A DNA stretch of 63,547 nt from Paenibacillus sp. MZ04-78.2 (GTDB lineage: Bacteria > Bacillota > Bacilli > Paenibacillales > NBRC-103111): the NCBI RefSeq assembly GCF_024213375.1, contig NZ_JANAVJ010000030.1, forward strand, positions 1 through 63,547, given 5' to 3'. The notes beneath the pieces are model-generated. The model saw nothing but the letters and a program-made list of their open reading frames with translations. It made no database searches and was not told the origin of the DNA. Positions 28,025 through 40,886 of the stretch are shown here, piece after piece (position 1 is the first letter of the stretch; each line of letters starts with the position of its first letter). The position numbers were made by a program, and so were the translations under genes.

Positions 28025-29127
28025 CAGCTATCCACCTCCCCGACAACGATATCGATGCCTCCGAGAATGGTGATCAGGTTCGTCATCGTTTCGCCGACCA
28101 GCAGCTTCGGCAGGATCTGCAGATTGACGAATGACGGTCTGCGGAACTTCAGGCGGTACGGCTTATCTTTTCCTTTGGAAATAATATGACAGCCGATTTC
28201 GCCGCGTGGCGATTCGATTCCGGCATATACTTCCCCTTCGGCGGGACGCAGCACACGGGGCACCTTGCCCATGATCTCGCCTTCCGCCGGGAACTGCTCG
28301 ACCGCCTGCTCCAGAATGCGCAGCGATTGGCGGATTTCCTCCAGCCGCAGCAAATATCTGGCGTAGCAATCGCCGCCTGTGCTTACCGGGACGTCGAAAT
28401 CGAAACGATTATAGATGCTGTAAGGCTGATCCTTCCGCAGGTCCCAGTTTACCCCCGTACAGCGCAGATTCGCGCCACTCAGCCCGTAGGCGATAGCCTC
28501 CTCCGCGTCGTACTTGCCGACCCCCTTGATCCGGGCCAGAAAAATTTCGTTTCCGCTCACTAACTCGTTATATTGCTCCAGCTTGCCCCTCATGTAAGGA
28601 ACAAACTCTCGCACCTTCTGAATCCAGCCTTCCGGCGCATCCCACTTGACTCCGCCGACCCTCATGTAGTTGTACGTCAGCCGGGCGCCGCACAGCTCGT
28701 TGAACAGGTCGATAATAATCTCCCGATCGCGGAACGCGTACAAGAACGGGCTCATCGCCCCAATATCGAGCAAGTACGTCCCCCACCAAACCATATGGCT
28801 GGCAATGCGCTGGAGCTCCATCACGATCAGTCGCAAAAACTCTGCGCGCTCCGGGATTTCCAGCTGCATGAGCTTCTCCACGGCATTGACAAGCACGTAA
28901 TTGTTCGTCATCGCCGATACATAGTCCAGCCGGTCGGTATAGGGGATGATTTGGGTGTAGGTTAAATTTTCGGCCAGCTTCTCCGTTCCCCGGTGCAGGT
29001 ATCCCATGACCGGGATCGCTTCCGTGATGATCTCGCCGTCGAGCTTGACGACGATCCGAAACACTCCATGCGTACTCGGATGCTGCGGGCCTACGTTCAG
29101 CAGCAGTTCTTCCGTTCTAATGGCCAA
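28024..29127 (-). CDS. nuoD: NADH-quinone oxidoreductase subunit D
   Basis: 49-kDa-type subunit, related to [NiFe]-hydrogenase large subunits, lining the quinone site. 367 residues. N-terminal VGPQHPSTHGVFRIVV contributes the quinone-loop His; MGYLHRGTEKLAE and ESPRGEIGCHIIS are conserved. It lacks the hydrogenase metal-ligand cysteines, as normal for NuoD. Confidence 0.95.
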   Translation of the reverse strand: MAIRTEELLLNVGPQHPSTHGVFRIVVKLDGEIITEAIPVMGYLHRGTEKLAENLTYTQIIPYTDRLDYVSAMTNNYVLVNAVEKLMQLEIPERAEFLRLIVMELQRIASHMVWWGTYLLDIGAMSPFLYAFRDREIIIDLFNELCGARLTYNYMRVGGVKWDAPEGWIQKVREFVPYMRGKLEQYNELVSGNEIFLARIKGVGKYDAEEAIAYGLSGANLRCTGVNWDLRKDQPYSIYNRFDFDVPVSTGGDCYARYLLRLEEIRQSLRILEQAVEQFPAEGEIMGKVPRVLRPAEGEVYAGIESPRGEIGCHIISKGKDKPYRLKFRRPSFVNLQILPKLLVGETMTNLITILGGIDIVVGEVDS

Positions 29128-29133
29128 CCTTCA

Positions 29134-30303
29134 TCACACCTCCGGGTCGAGCGGCTCATAATCTTTGCGCAGCGGGTGACCGACCCAATCGTCAGCCATC
29201 ATAATCCGGCGCAGGTCGGGATGTCCCGGAAATTCGATGCCGAACAAATCGTACACTTCCCTTTCGTTCCAATTGGCCGTTGGCCAAACGGGAGTCACGG
29301 AAGGAATGGACGGCGATTCCCGGTCTGTCTTCACTTTCACGCAATAATTGCGCTTGGTTTCCAATGAGATGATATGGTATGCCACTTCCATATGAGTCTC
29401 CATATCGACCCCGGACACATTGCGCAAGTAGTTCAGCTTCAGCTCCCCATGCGTCCGCAGCAGCTCCGCCACGTCCGGCCACGCCTCGGCTTTAACAATA
29501 ACATAGGGAATATGCCCGTCTTTTTCATTAATAAAAGCTTCTTCGACCGCGTCCGCGCGAAACTCTTTCAATATCGCCACGAGCCGGTCCAGCAGCGGCT
29601 GGTTCGGCGACGGCTCCTTCGGCGCCTCGGGCTCCGCCCCTTCCGCTTTCGCGGCGCGCGCGTTCGCCCGCGCGGCTCTCGCCTCGGCGGCGGCTTTCGC
29701 CTTCGCTTCCTTCTCGGCGTCGCTCGGCGCTGCGCGCTCCGCCTCCGGCGCGTCGCCGGGCTCGCCTGCGGCGGCCTTCGCGGCCCGCGGCTTCCGCGCC
29801 TCCGCGCCAGGCTCGCTGCCGCCGGCGGCCGCTTCGCGCGACTGCGCGCCTTCGGCGCCTGCCTGCGGCGCTGCCGTCTTCGCCGCGGCGTACCCGCCCG
29901 GCGGCTCGCCTGCGCCGCCCGCTTTGGCGACGTCGGCGCCCGGCGCTGCCGTCGGCTCGCCGCTCATCGGCGCCGCCGCGGGGGCGGGCTTCGCCTCGGG
30001 CGCTTCGCCGCCAGCGGCCTTCGCGCCGCCGCTGCGTGCCTCCGCGCCGCTTGCATCGCTCTTCGCGGGAGCGTCTTCGCTTGCGACCGCTTCCCTAACG
30101 GGCGCTTGGCTTACGCTAGCTTTCGCCGTATCGCTTGCCTGCTCGCCGGCTGAACCCGCTTTCACACTATCACTCGCTGGCTGCTCGCTGGAAGCGGCTT
30201 CCGCTTGATCGCCCGACGGCTTTGTGCTGGCGTCCGCTTTCGCTTGCTTCTGCTCTTCGGCAGCGGCCGCATCAGCTTTTTCTCGCTTTTGCTCCTCGCT
30301 CAT
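29134..30303 (-). CDS. nuoC: NADH-quinone oxidoreductase subunit C with a long low-complexity N-terminus
   Basis: The C-terminal part (from about residue 230, [16 protein letters not shown] onwards) is an ordinary 30-kDa-type subunit containing the signature [21 protein letters not shown]. The first 225 residues are almost only Ala, Glu, Lys, Pro, Gly and Ser, very GC-rich in DNA, and predicted to be disordered. The ATG overlaps the nuoB stop (ATGA), so this start is well set and the extension is inside the reading frame. Whether it is translated throughout needs protein data. Such extensions vary between relatives. Confidence 0.9.
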   Translation of the reverse strand: MSEEQKREKADAAAAEEQKQAKADASTKPSGDQAEAASSEQPASDSVKAGSAGEQASDTAKASVSQAPVREAVASEDAPAKSDASGAEARSGGAKAAGGEAPEAKPAPAAAPMSGEPTAAPGADVAKAGGAGEPPGGYAAAKTAAPQAGAEGAQSREAAAGGSEPGAEARKPRAAKAAAGEPGDAPEAERAAPSDAEKEAKAKAAAEARAARANARAAKAEGAEPEAPKEPSPNQPLLDRLVAILKEFRADAVEEAFINEKDGHIPYVIVKAEAWPDVAELLRTHGELKLNYLRNVSGVDMETHMEVAYHIISLETKRNYCVKVKTDRESPSIPSVTPVWPTANWNEREVYDLFGIEFPGHPDLRRIMMADDWVGHPLRKDYEPLDPEV

Positions 30304-30818
30304 CGATTGGTCACCTGCTTACCGGATTTTGCTTCATAGCGGATTTTTTCCTGCAGCTTATTGATGCCGTAAATCAGGGCGGCCGGATTCGGCGGACAGC
30401 CGGGAATATATACATCGACCGGAACGACTTGGTCAACGCCCTTCACTACCGCGTACGATTTCACATAGGGGCCGCCTGCCGTGGCACAGGAGCCCATGGC
30501 AATGACCCATTTCGGCTCCGGCATCTGCTCGTACAAGCGCCTCAAGAGCGGGGCCATCTTCTTCGTCACCGTACCGGCGACGATCATCACATCCGACTGG
30601 CGCGGGGACGTCCGGAAAATAACGCCAAAACGGTCTAAATCATAATGGGACGCGCCCGTGCCCATCATTTCAATGGCACAGCAAGCAAGTCCGAACGTCA
30701 TTGGCCATAGCGAATTGCTGCGGGCCCACGCCTTCACCTGCTCCAGCGTCGTCATAAACACATTGCGATCCAGCTCCTGCCGTTCCTCCGGCGAAATGCT
30801 CTCTAAATTGAAGTCCAT
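30300..30818 (-). CDS. nuoB: NADH-quinone oxidoreductase subunit B
   Basis: Carries cluster N2, the last Fe-S centre before quinone. 172 residues. Cluster cysteines are visible: the tandem pair in [20 protein letters not shown] and [10 protein letters not shown] 30818 ([14 protein letters not shown]) was chosen with GAAGGTG upstream; the longer frame from 30881 overlaps nuoA and has no site. Confidence 0.95.
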   Translation of the reverse strand: MDFNLESISPEERQELDRNVFMTTLEQVKAWARSNSLWPMTFGLACCAIEMMGTGASHYDLDRFGVIFRTSPRQSDVMIVAGTVTKKMAPLLRRLYEQMPEPKWVIAMGSCATAGGPYVKSYAVVKGVDQVVPVDVYIPGCPPNPAALIYGINKLQEKIRYEAKSGKQVTNR

Positions 30819-31168
30819 TGCAGCACCTTCTTCTTCCAAGCGTAGAGTAAGCCTATGATCAGCAGGCCTATAAATATGCACATCTCTACAAGCGCAAACA
30901 AGCCTAATTGCTTATAAGCAACGGCCCATGGGTACAAAAATACGGTTTCCACATCGAAGATGACAAACATCAGCGCAAAGAGGTAATACCGGATGTTGAA
31001 TCGGACATGGCCCGTACCTACCGGCTCGTTACCGCTTTCATAAGTCGTGTACTTTTCCTCCACCGGTCTGTAGGGACGGAGCCAGCGACCGATTGTAAGC
31101 GCTGCAATTGGAAGCAATACCGCTAAAAAGAGAAAAATCGTTACGACCACGTAATTGTTCATGTACAT
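30803..31168 (-). CDS. nuoA: NADH-quinone oxidoreductase subunit A
   Basis: First gene of the complex I operon. 121 residues, three helices. Conserved blocks: [20 protein letters not shown] and [19 protein letters not shown], with the acidic pair in the second helix. GGGAGG lies about 13 bases upstream. Its end overlaps nuoB by 16 bases. No nuoE, nuoF or nuoG occurs anywhere in the operon. Confidence 0.95.
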   Translation of the reverse strand: MYMNNYVVVTIFLFLAVLLPIAALTIGRWLRPYRPVEEKYTTYESGNEPVGTGHVRFNIRYYLFALMFVIFDVETVFLYPWAVAYKQLGLFALVEMCIFIGLLIIGLLYAWKKKVLQWTSI

Positions 31169-31252
31169 CGCGAACGAACCGCCTCCCTTATTATATTGGG
31201 TCCCGCCTGCGTCTTACTTCTGCAGGACTGTTGTTAATGTTATGCCTTCCCA

Positions 31253-31258
31253 ATTATA
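31253..31258 (-). promoter_or_regulatory. Extended -10 promoter for the nuo operon
   Basis: Minus strand TGTTATAAT about 85 bases before nuoA, an extended -10 with perfect TATAAT and no strong -35. The leader between it and nuoA shows no recognised riboswitch. Confidence 0.55.
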
Positions 31259-31364
31259 ACAAATGCCTTTTGGGGTGTCTAACATTTTCATCCACTTTCA
31301 CAATGCCTTCATAAGTCGGGAAACCGAATCCCGTACTTTTTGTATGGTGCCAAGGAAGGATTAG

Positions 31365-31401
31365 AAAAAAAGACGAAGGAACCGCGCCCCTCCGTCTTTT
31401 T
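31365..31401 (-). terminator. Terminator after the atp operon
   Basis: AAAAAGACGGAGG pairs with CCTTCGTCTTTTT around a GC-rich loop, ending in a run of seven T on the minus strand. Lies 11 bases after atpC. Confidence 0.9.
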
Positions 31402-31411
31402 GGTTCATTTA

Positions 31412-31819
31412 TTATTTTTTCCCAGAAACGTCAATTCGATTCAATGCACGCTGCAAAGCGAATTCGGCCCGCTTGAAGTCGACATGGTCTTGTTTGGCTG
31501 GAGACAAACGACCTTGCGCCCGTTCTTTCGCTTTTTGTGCACGATCGACATCGATCTGTTCCGGCAGCTCGGCGCTTTCCGCCAGTATAACCACCTTATC
31601 CTTGCGCACTTCCATAAAACCGCCGTTTACTGCGATAACCTCGTCTTTCGACCCGCGTTTTTTCACAGTAATCGGAGCGATCCGTAATGGAGTGACCAGC
31701 GGAATGTGATTCGGCAGAATTCCAAGCTCCCCTTCAACGCCCTTTACGACAATCATGTTCGCCTGTTCGGCGTACACTTTACGCTCGGGGGTGACGATTT
31801 CCAACAGGAATGTGCTCAC
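31412..31819 (-). CDS. atpC: ATP synthase epsilon subunit
   Basis: Regulatory and coupling subunit of F1. 135 residues, with the N-terminal beta-sandwich (TFLLEIVTPERKVYAEQANMI, GELGILPNHIPLVTPL) and C-terminal helical hairpin (AQKAKERAQGRLS). GTG 31819 has AGGAGGGG about 8 bases upstream; the frame back to 31870 reads through a leader hairpin and is rejected. That hairpin is homologous to the one before atpD. Confidence 0.95.
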   Translation of the reverse strand: MSTFLLEIVTPERKVYAEQANMIVVKGVEGELGILPNHIPLVTPLRIAPITVKKRGSKDEVIAVNGGFMEVRKDKVVILAESAELPEQIDVDRAQKAKERAQGRLSPAKQDHVDFKRAEFALQRALNRIDVSGKK

Positions 31820-31868
31820 TTGGATTCCCCTCCTAAGAGTTTGCCTAAGGGCAAACTGCTTCGTAAGC
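31820..31868 (-). repeat. Hairpin leader before atpC, copy of the atpD leader
   Basis: AGTTTGCC (31838-31845) pairs with GGCAAACT (31850-31857), 8 bp with a 4-base loop, directly upstream of the atpC Shine-Dalgarno, preceded by ATGCTTACGAAG. The same order and near-identical sequence occurs before atpD at 33363-33411. Confidence 0.8.
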
Positions 31869-31955
31869 ATAAGCTGGGCTTTCGCTAGAAAGCCGTTTGC
31901 CGCCGAAGCCCGATTCTTTTGCGGAATCGGCGCTTCAGCAACGTTCTATAATTCA

Positions 31956-33480
<1,525 letters not shown>

Positions 33481-33502
33481 CATTAACATACCCTAATTCG
33501 AT

Positions 33503-34360
33503 CTAGGCGTTAGCGTTCGCACCGGCGACGATCTCGGAAATTTCCTGCGTAATCGAAGCCTGACGCGCACGGTTGTAAGACAACGTCAATTCGTTGATCA
33601 TCTTCGTCGCGTTCTTCGTCGCGCTGCTCATCGCCGTCATTCTCGCACCGAACTCGCTGGCCTTTCCGTCCAGTACCGCACTGTATATGAGCGTCTCGGC
33701 ATACTTGGGAAGGAGCACTTCTAATACGCCTTCAGCAGACGGCTCGTACTCGTAGGCTGCTGTTGTTTCGACAGATACGTCTTCCATCGGGAGAAGGCGT
33801 TTGATGGTCGGGATTTGAGTCATCGCATTTTTAAACTGGTTGTAGACCAAAAATAATTGGTCGTACGACCCGTTTTCGAAATTAGCTACCGCCGCAGCGG
33901 CAATCGACTTAATATCCGCAAACGTCGGCGAATCGGAAAGCCCGGTGACTTCCTCCAGAAGCGGAACGTTTCGCTTCTTGAAAAAGTCTCTGCCTTTGCG
34001 TCCGATCACGAAGATCGAATATTCGGCAGGAGAGTTGTGCTTTTCCCGAATTTCCGCCATCACCTTCCGCAACACGTTGGCGTTGTAACCGCCGGCCAGA
34101 CCGCGGTCGGACGTAATGACCAAATAACCGGTCTTCTTCACCTCGCGGGTTTCGAGCATCGGGTGCTTCACACCCTTCGTTCCCGCAGCGATGCTGCCGA
34201 CCACTTCCTTCAGCTTATCCGCGTAAGGACGGGCGGATTCCGCCGCTATTTGGGATCTTCTAAGCTTGGAAGCCGCAACCATTTCCATGGCTTTGGTTAT
34301 TTGTTTCATGTTTTGCTTGGATCTGATCGCGCGCTTAATCTCGCGCATCCCTTTTGCCAT
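33503..34360 (-). CDS. atpG: ATP synthase gamma subunit
   Basis: Central rotor shaft of F1. 285 residues. The N-terminal helix (MREIKRAIRSKQNMKQITKAMEMVAASKLR) and the C-terminal helix (MSSATKNATKMINELTLSYNRARQASITQEI) that form the coiled coil are intact, as is the SDRGLAGGYN loop. RBS GAGAGGTGAGC precedes the ATG. Confidence 0.96.
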   Translation of the reverse strand: MAKGMREIKRAIRSKQNMKQITKAMEMVAASKLRRSQIAAESARPYADKLKEVVGSIAAGTKGVKHPMLETREVKKTGYLVITSDRGLAGGYNANVLRKVMAEIREKHNSPAEYSIFVIGRKGRDFFKKRNVPLLEEVTGLSDSPTFADIKSIAAAAVANFENGSYDQLFLVYNQFKNAMTQIPTIKRLLPMEDVSVETTAAYEYEPSAEGVLEVLLPKYAETLIYSAVLDGKASEFGARMTAMSSATKNATKMINELTLSYNRARQASITQEISEIVAGANANA

Positions 34361-34513
34361 ACCTGCTCACCTCTCTTTCGAGGCTTCTCCGCTTGCTTCT
34401 GCAGGCCCTGAATGGCCGATGCTTCCGCAAGGGAGAACCTTCATCGAAACGCTTGTTTCAGGCTTATCGTAGAGCACCGGGCTTCTTCAGCAGATTCCCG
34501 GGTTAATTATATA

Positions 34514-36034
<1,521 letters not shown>

Positions 36035-36044
36035 TCACCCCTAT

Positions 36045-36596
36045 CTACAGTGCTTGAGATTGATTCAACGTTTTGTGCAGACGCTCCAGCTTGCCCGCCA
36101 AGCTTCCATCATACAGACGGTCGCCAATGCGGACTTGAATGCCGCCGAGCAATCTTTTATCGAGAACCGATTCCACGCGGATTTGTTTGCCGGTTAATTT
36201 GCCGAACGTTTCGGCAATGGTGCCGAGCTCCGTTTCGCTAAGCTCCACTGGCGTGTACACCGTGGCGTTCGCTTGACCGAGCGCATCGCCGGCGATTTTG
36301 CTGTAAGCTGCCACGAAAGCTTCCAGAGAATCTTCCCGGCGGCGCTGGATGAGCAGCTTCAGCGTGTTAATAACGACTTCGGATACATCCGCATCGAAGA
36401 TTTGCTTGAGCAACCCGATCTTTACATCAGCCTCGATGCCCGGATGCTTGATGAGCTTGAACAGGTCCGGATTCTCGTTCAAGACCGCAATGACCTTTTC
36501 GAGCTCTTGCTCGACTTGAGCAACCCGGTCGGACTCCCTAGCAACATCGAATAATGCCTTGGCGTACCTTTTGGCTGCGATCAGATCCTGGCTCAT
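36045..36596 (-). CDS. atpH: ATP synthase delta subunit
   Basis: Peripheral-stalk cap linking F1 to subunit b. 183 residues; N-terminal helical domain (AKRYAKALFDVARESDRV) and C-terminal beta segment (GKQIRVESVLDKRLLGGIQVRIGDRLYDGSL), which is the family signature. ATGA overlap with atpF. Confidence 0.94.
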   Translation of the reverse strand: MSQDLIAAKRYAKALFDVARESDRVAQVEQELEKVIAVLNENPDLFKLIKHPGIEADVKIGLLKQIFDADVSEVVINTLKLLIQRRREDSLEAFVAAYSKIAGDALGQANATVYTPVELSETELGTIAETFGKLTGKQIRVESVLDKRLLGGIQVRIGDRLYDGSLAGKLERLHKTLNQSQAL

Positions 36597-37078
36597 CGGT
36601 TGCCCCCTACTTCTTTCAAGTAGTGTTCAACCAACTCTTCCTGGGACTTCTCGTCAACTTGCTTCTCGATAATTTTGGAAGCAATCATGACGGACAAAGC
36701 GCTGACTTGACCGCGAACGGCCGCAATCGCTTTGTTTTTCTCGCTCTCGATATCCTGAAGCGCTTCGTTTTTCAAACGAGCTGCCTCCGATTTCGCTTGC
36801 TCTACGATTTCTTCGCCTTGTTTGCCGCCTAATTTGCGGGCTTGCTCGATAATCTCGTGAGCTTCCTTGCGAACATCTTGCATCGCTTGCTTTTGCTCGG
36901 CAAGGAGTTGCTCCGCTTCACGGCGATTTTTGTCAGTAGATTCGATTTGCTCGGCAAGCATGCGCTTGCGCGCTTCCATGATTCCCATCAAAGGTCCGAA
37001 AGCGTATTTATTCAATAGCCAATACAGGATCAGAAAGGCTAAAATCGCAAATACAAATGACTCCCAATGCCAACCCAT
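36593..37078 (-). CDS. atpF: ATP synthase b subunit
   Basis: Peripheral-stalk subunit. About 161 residues: one N-terminal membrane helix (MGWHWESFVFAILAFLILYWLL), then a long charged coiled coil. ATG 37078 has AAAGGAG 8 bases upstream; the in-frame GTG at 37087 overlaps that site. Confidence 0.94.
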   Translation of the reverse strand: MGWHWESFVFAILAFLILYWLLNKYAFGPLMGIMEARKRMLAEQIESTDKNRREAEQLLAEQKQAMQDVRKEAHEIIEQARKLGGKQGEEIVEQAKSEAARLKNEALQDIESEKNKAIAAVRGQVSALSVMIASKIIEKQVDEKSQEELVEHYLKEVGGNR

Positions 37079-37160
37079 CCATGCCACTCCTTTCAGTCAT
37101 TTCAGGCAAAACGAAGGCGTGGATGGCTCAGGCCTTCCGCGCCAAACTGATTTCATTCAA

Positions 37161-37400
<240 letters not shown>

Positions 37401-37467
37401 CTAATAACTAAATTTTTTTGTTTGATTTCCTTAAAATTCGCAAACTGTCGCGAAGGTGGGCATCAAA

Positions 37468-38238
37468 TTAATGCTCCTCATGCACAGTAGCTTGCGAGAT
37501 ATAAACCATGGTAAGAATGGTGAACAAGAACGCCTGAATGCCGCCGACGAAAAGACTGAAGCCTTGCCATGCTGCAAGCAGCGGAGTTCCAAAAATACCC
37601 GCCATCAGAATCGTGGCGATCAGCACCTCACCCGCAAAAATGTTCGCGTACAAACGCAGACCGAGCGTTAGAGGCTTCGAAATTTCCTTGATTACATTCA
37701 GAGGGAAGAAGAACCAGAACGGTTCGAAGTAATGCTTCAAATAATGCTTGGCATTGAGTTTAAGACCTAAATAATGCGTCAGCACAAATACGATCACAGC
37801 TAACCCGAAAGTGACCGATACATCGGCCGTCGGCGATTTCCACCAAGCCACCTCGACTCCGTGACCGCCGTGGGCGCTTTTGACCATCTCTTCGGAAACG
37901 ACCGTATACCCGAACAGCGTCAGCGGTTGATCATGCGTCGTAACGATACCGAAGGGAAGCCCCAACAGGTTAGCTACGAAAATAAACATAATCAAGGTCA
38001 TACCTAGCGAAACATAAGGCTTCACTCTGTTTAAAGGCATGGTGCTGGCAACGATGCCATGTACGAACTCGACAACCCACTCCAGAAAATTTTGAATTTT
38101 GGAAGGATTGGTGACGGACAGGTTCCTTACGGACAACCTGGCCAGAGTGAACACGATGACGCAAGTGACGATAATCGCCAGAAACGTGGAGATATCGATG
38201 TTCAATCCACCGAGCTGCAATACCGGAAATTTATGCAC
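37468..38238 (-). CDS. atpB: ATP synthase a subunit
   Basis: Stator membrane subunit with the proton half-channels. About 256 residues, five to six helices. The essential Arg lies in LGLRLYANIFAGE. GTG 38238 has AAAGGAGGG about 10 bases upstream; the GTG at 38265 lies before that site and is rejected. Confidence 0.93.
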   Translation of the reverse strand: MHKFPVLQLGGLNIDISTFLAIIVTCVIVFTLARLSVRNLSVTNPSKIQNFLEWVVEFVHGIVASTMPLNRVKPYVSLGMTLIMFIFVANLLGLPFGIVTTHDQPLTLFGYTVVSEEMVKSAHGGHGVEVAWWKSPTADVSVTFGLAVIVFVLTHYLGLKLNAKHYLKHYFEPFWFFFPLNVIKEISKPLTLGLRLYANIFAGEVLIATILMAGIFGTPLLAAWQGFSLFVGGIQAFLFTILTMVYISQATVHEEH

Positions 38239-38264
38239 TTTTACATTTCCCTCCTTTCCATGCA

Positions 38265-38630
38265 CTATGATTGATTTCTTCTAAAAAATATACCCATCAG
38301 GAGTGTTACCAATTGGACAAAAAATAATCCAATAATGGTAAAAACAAGATTGAACTGCGGCAGCTTCACGGCGATCATCACCGCGATTAGCGCCATGCAC
38401 ATCCTGGAGACCGTTCCTAAATTGACTCGCTTGCCCATGTACTCGTTTGCATTCCGGGAAACCGATTCAATTTTCATGGCCAAAAGCCAGGTGTTGATCA
38501 GGCTGACCGCCAGACCGAGCATCAATCCGTACACGTATGTCCGGTAAGCCGGCAAGAAGGCCCACACCAGCAGCAGGGCAGACAAAAAATACAGCGTAAC
38601 ACGAACAATAGACTTTAACTGGTTCTTCAT
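38265..38630 (-). CDS. atpI: ATP synthase I-like protein
   Basis: Small membrane protein encoded first or second in many atp operons and thought to help c-ring assembly. 121 residues, four helices. ATG 38630 follows directly on the atpZ stop. Confidence 0.85.
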   Translation of the reverse strand: MKNQLKSIVRVTLYFLSALLLVWAFLPAYRTYVYGLMLGLAVSLINTWLLAMKIESVSRNANEYMGKRVNLGTVSRMCMALIAVMIAVKLPQFNLVFTIIGLFFVQLVTLLMGIFFRRNQS

Positions 38631-38867
38631 TTATTCCCGTTTGTCCTCCAGAAACCGTTTTAGTACCAGTACGACCGTAAAGATACCGATTGCAAAACCG
38701 ATCAATACCCCGCCGATCAGCCAAGTCTTTGTGCCATTACCCCAATGTTTGTCGGCCAAACTCCCTATGAAATACCCAATCGTTGTGCATACGACAATGT
38801 CGATACCCAAAGCGCTGACCAATGCGGCCGCGCGCCAAGGCTGATTGTACGGACCCTTTTCATTCAT
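38631..38867 (-). CDS. atpZ: AtpZ/AtpI family membrane protein
   Basis: 78 residues with two hydrophobic helices (about 12-32 and 45-65) and charged ends. Position directly before atpI at the head of the operon and the family pattern (GYFIGSLADKHWGNGTKTWLIGGVLIGF) indicate AtpZ, linked to Mg/Ca transport or c-ring assembly in relatives. ATG 38867 follows TAGGGTGG. Confidence 0.82.
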   Translation of the reverse strand: MNEKGPYNQPWRAAALVSALGIDIVVCTTIGYFIGSLADKHWGNGTKTWLIGGVLIGFAIGIFTVVLVLKRFLEDKRE

Positions 38868-38892
38868 AGATGCCACCCTACAATCCTAGTAT

Positions 38893-38922
38893 ATTTTATC
38901 GAAGCAAAGTCAATTTTGTCAA
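38893..38922 (-). promoter_or_regulatory. Sigma-A promoter for the atp operon
   Basis: Minus strand TTGACA (38917-38922, consensus), 18 bases, TAAAAT (38893-38898). A 26-base leader separates it from atpZ. The upstream gap to wecB contains a short ACAGT-TGC-ACTGT inverted repeat near 39005 of unknown meaning. Confidence 0.75.
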
Positions 38923-39040
38923 TCGTGCAACTTAGCATTTTTTCTATGACAAAAATCACAAAAACGTTGGTATATCAAGGTTTTTTTGGCTCTCAAACCA
39001 AACAGTGCAACTGTACGCTGTAGCGTTTGTCAATATATTG

Positions 39041-40183
39041 TCACGGTTGGAACGACTCCGGCCTGTCTGGCGTATGCCCGAAATGGTAAAGGATGGCTTG
39101 AACGATCCGTTCGGACGCCTTTCCGTCGCCGTAAGGATTGGCCGAACGGCTCATCCTTTCGTACAGCGCCTCGTCGCTTAGCAGCGCTTTCGCCCGTTCG
39201 TAGACATGCTGTTCGTCCGTCCCCACCAGCTCAAGCGTCCCGGCGTCAATGCCTTCCGGCCGCTCGGTCGTTTCGCGCAGCACGAGCACCGGTACGCCGA
39301 ACGAAGGAGCTTCTTCCTGCATCCCCCCCGAATCGGTCAGGATCAGGTGTGCATGCTGATAAAAGTTGTGGAATTCCAACACGTCAAACGGCTCCAGCAG
39401 CTTGATCCGGTCATGCCCGCCGAGCATCTCGTGAGCCGGTTCCTTGACGGCCGGACTCGGATGCACCGGATACACGATGACAATATCTTCAAACTCGTCC
39501 ACCAGCCTGCGCACGGCGCGGAAAATTTGCCGGTGCGGCTCGCCCTGCGACTCCCGACGGTGAGCAGTCATCAGTACAAGGCGTTTGCCCTTCGCCCAAT
39601 CCAGCACCGGATGGGTGAACTGCTCCTGTACCGTATATTGAAACACATCCGTCACGCTGTTGCCAGTGACATAGATCGCGTTCTCGGACTTATTTTCTTT
39701 GCGCAGATTGCCGGCAGACCAATTCGTCGGCGCAAAATGCATATCAGCCAGTACGCCCGTAAGCTGACGGTTCATCTCTTCCGGATACGGCGAGAGTTTG
39801 TTCCACGTGCGCAGTCCGGCTTCGACGTGACCCACTTGAATCTGCTGCAAGAAAGCCGCATAGCTGGCAAGAAACGTCGTCAGCGTGTCCCCGTGAACGA
39901 GAATGATGTCCGGCTTCTCTTCCTTGAACACGGGATCGAGTCCCTGCAGCACGCGAATGGTGATTTCGTTCAGCGTCTGACGGTCCTTCATGACGTCCAG
40001 ATCGTAGTCGGGCTTGATTTTGAAAATATCGAGCACTTGATCGAGCATTTGGCGGTGCTGTGCCGTAACGCATACGATCGACTCGATGTGCTCCGGATGC
40101 TTCTCCAGCTCTTTCACAAGCGGAGCCATCTTGATGGCTTCCGGCCTTGTCCCGAAAATCGTAATGACTTTAGTTTTTTTCAT
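39041..40183 (-). CDS. mnaA: UDP-N-acetylglucosamine 2-epimerase (non-hydrolysing)
   Basis: Interconverts UDP-GlcNAc and UDP-ManNAc; ManNAc is the sugar pyruvylated in SLH-binding wall polymers. 380 residues. Motifs: FGTRPEAIKMAPLV, VHGDTLTTFLASYAAF, HVEAGLRTWNKLSPYPEEMNR and LTDSGGMQEEAPSFGVPVLVLR. ATG 40183 has GAAGGGG upstream; the longer frame to 40285 overlaps upp. Probably co-transcribed with upp (25-base gap). Confidence 0.95.
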   Translation of the reverse strand: MKKTKVITIFGTRPEAIKMAPLVKELEKHPEHIESIVCVTAQHRQMLDQVLDIFKIKPDYDLDVMKDRQTLNEITIRVLQGLDPVFKEEKPDIILVHGDTLTTFLASYAAFLQQIQVGHVEAGLRTWNKLSPYPEEMNRQLTGVLADMHFAPTNWSAGNLRKENKSENAIYVTGNSVTDVFQYTVQEQFTHPVLDWAKGKRLVLMTAHRRESQGEPHRQIFRAVRRLVDEFEDIVIVYPVHPSPAVKEPAHEMLGGHDRIKLLEPFDVLEFHNFYQHAHLILTDSGGMQEEAPSFGVPVLVLRETTERPEGIDAGTLELVGTDEQHVYERAKALLSDEALYERMSRSANPYGDGKASERIVQAILYHFGHTPDRPESFQP

Positions 40184-40208
40184 GCTTGCGGTTTCCCCTT
40201 CCGAAGCT

Positions 40209-40838
40209 TTATTTCGTTCCGAACAACCGGTCGCCCGCGTCTCCAAGCCCAGGCACGATATAGCCGTGATCGTCCAAATAATCATCGATGGCCGCTACGT
40301 AAATATCGACGTCCGGATGCGCCTGCTGAACGGCTTGTACGCCTTCGGGAGCGGCGATCAGACACATCAGCTTGATCTGGGTGCAGTTGCGCTTCTTGAG
40401 CGCCTCAATCGCCGCATTCGCCGAGCCTCCGGTGGCCAGCATCGGATCGATCACGATCAGCTCGCGCTCCGTGACATCCGTCGGCAGCTTGGCGTAATAT
40501 TCGACCGGCTCCATCGTTTCCGGGTCCCGGTACAATCCGATGTGACCCACTTTAGCCGCCGGGACAAGCTTCAGAATGCCGTCCACCATGCCGAGCCCTG
40601 CTCTTAAAATCGGAATAAGCCCGAGCATCCGCCCGGAAATGACCCGGGCTTCCGCCGTGGTCACGGGCGTGCGCACCTCCACCTTCTCCAGCGGAATATC
40701 TCTCGTAATCTCATAGGCCATCAGCGTGGCCACCTCGTCGACAAGCTCGCGAAAATCTTTCGTTGTCGTATTTTCGTCCCGAATGTACGTTAACTTATGT
40801 TGGATCAGCGGATGATCGCAAACAAATACTTTTCCCAT
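40209..40838 (-). CDS. upp: Uracil phosphoribosyltransferase
   Basis: Pyrimidine salvage: uracil plus PRPP to UMP. 209 residues, the standard length. PRPP loop [15 protein letters not shown] and uracil-binding [16 protein letters not shown] are intact. RBS GGGGGAGC. First gene after the extended -10 promoter; the gap to glyA carries the glyA terminator. Confidence 0.97.
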   Translation of the reverse strand: MGKVFVCDHPLIQHKLTYIRDENTTTKDFRELVDEVATLMAYEITRDIPLEKVEVRTPVTTAEARVISGRMLGLIPILRAGLGMVDGILKLVPAAKVGHIGLYRDPETMEPVEYYAKLPTDVTERELIVIDPMLATGGSANAAIEALKKRNCTQIKLMCLIAAPEGVQAVQQAHPDVDIYVAAIDDYLDDHGYIVPGLGDAGDRLFGTK

Positions 40839-40880
40839 GCATTGCTCCCCCTACTAACGCTATGAAGCCAAACCTTGTCT

Positions 40881-40886
40881 ATTATA
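40881..40886 (-). promoter_or_regulatory. Extended -10 promoter for upp-mnaA
   Basis: Minus strand TGTGGTATAAT about 43 bases before upp: perfect -10 with TGn extension, weak -35. Confidence 0.6.
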
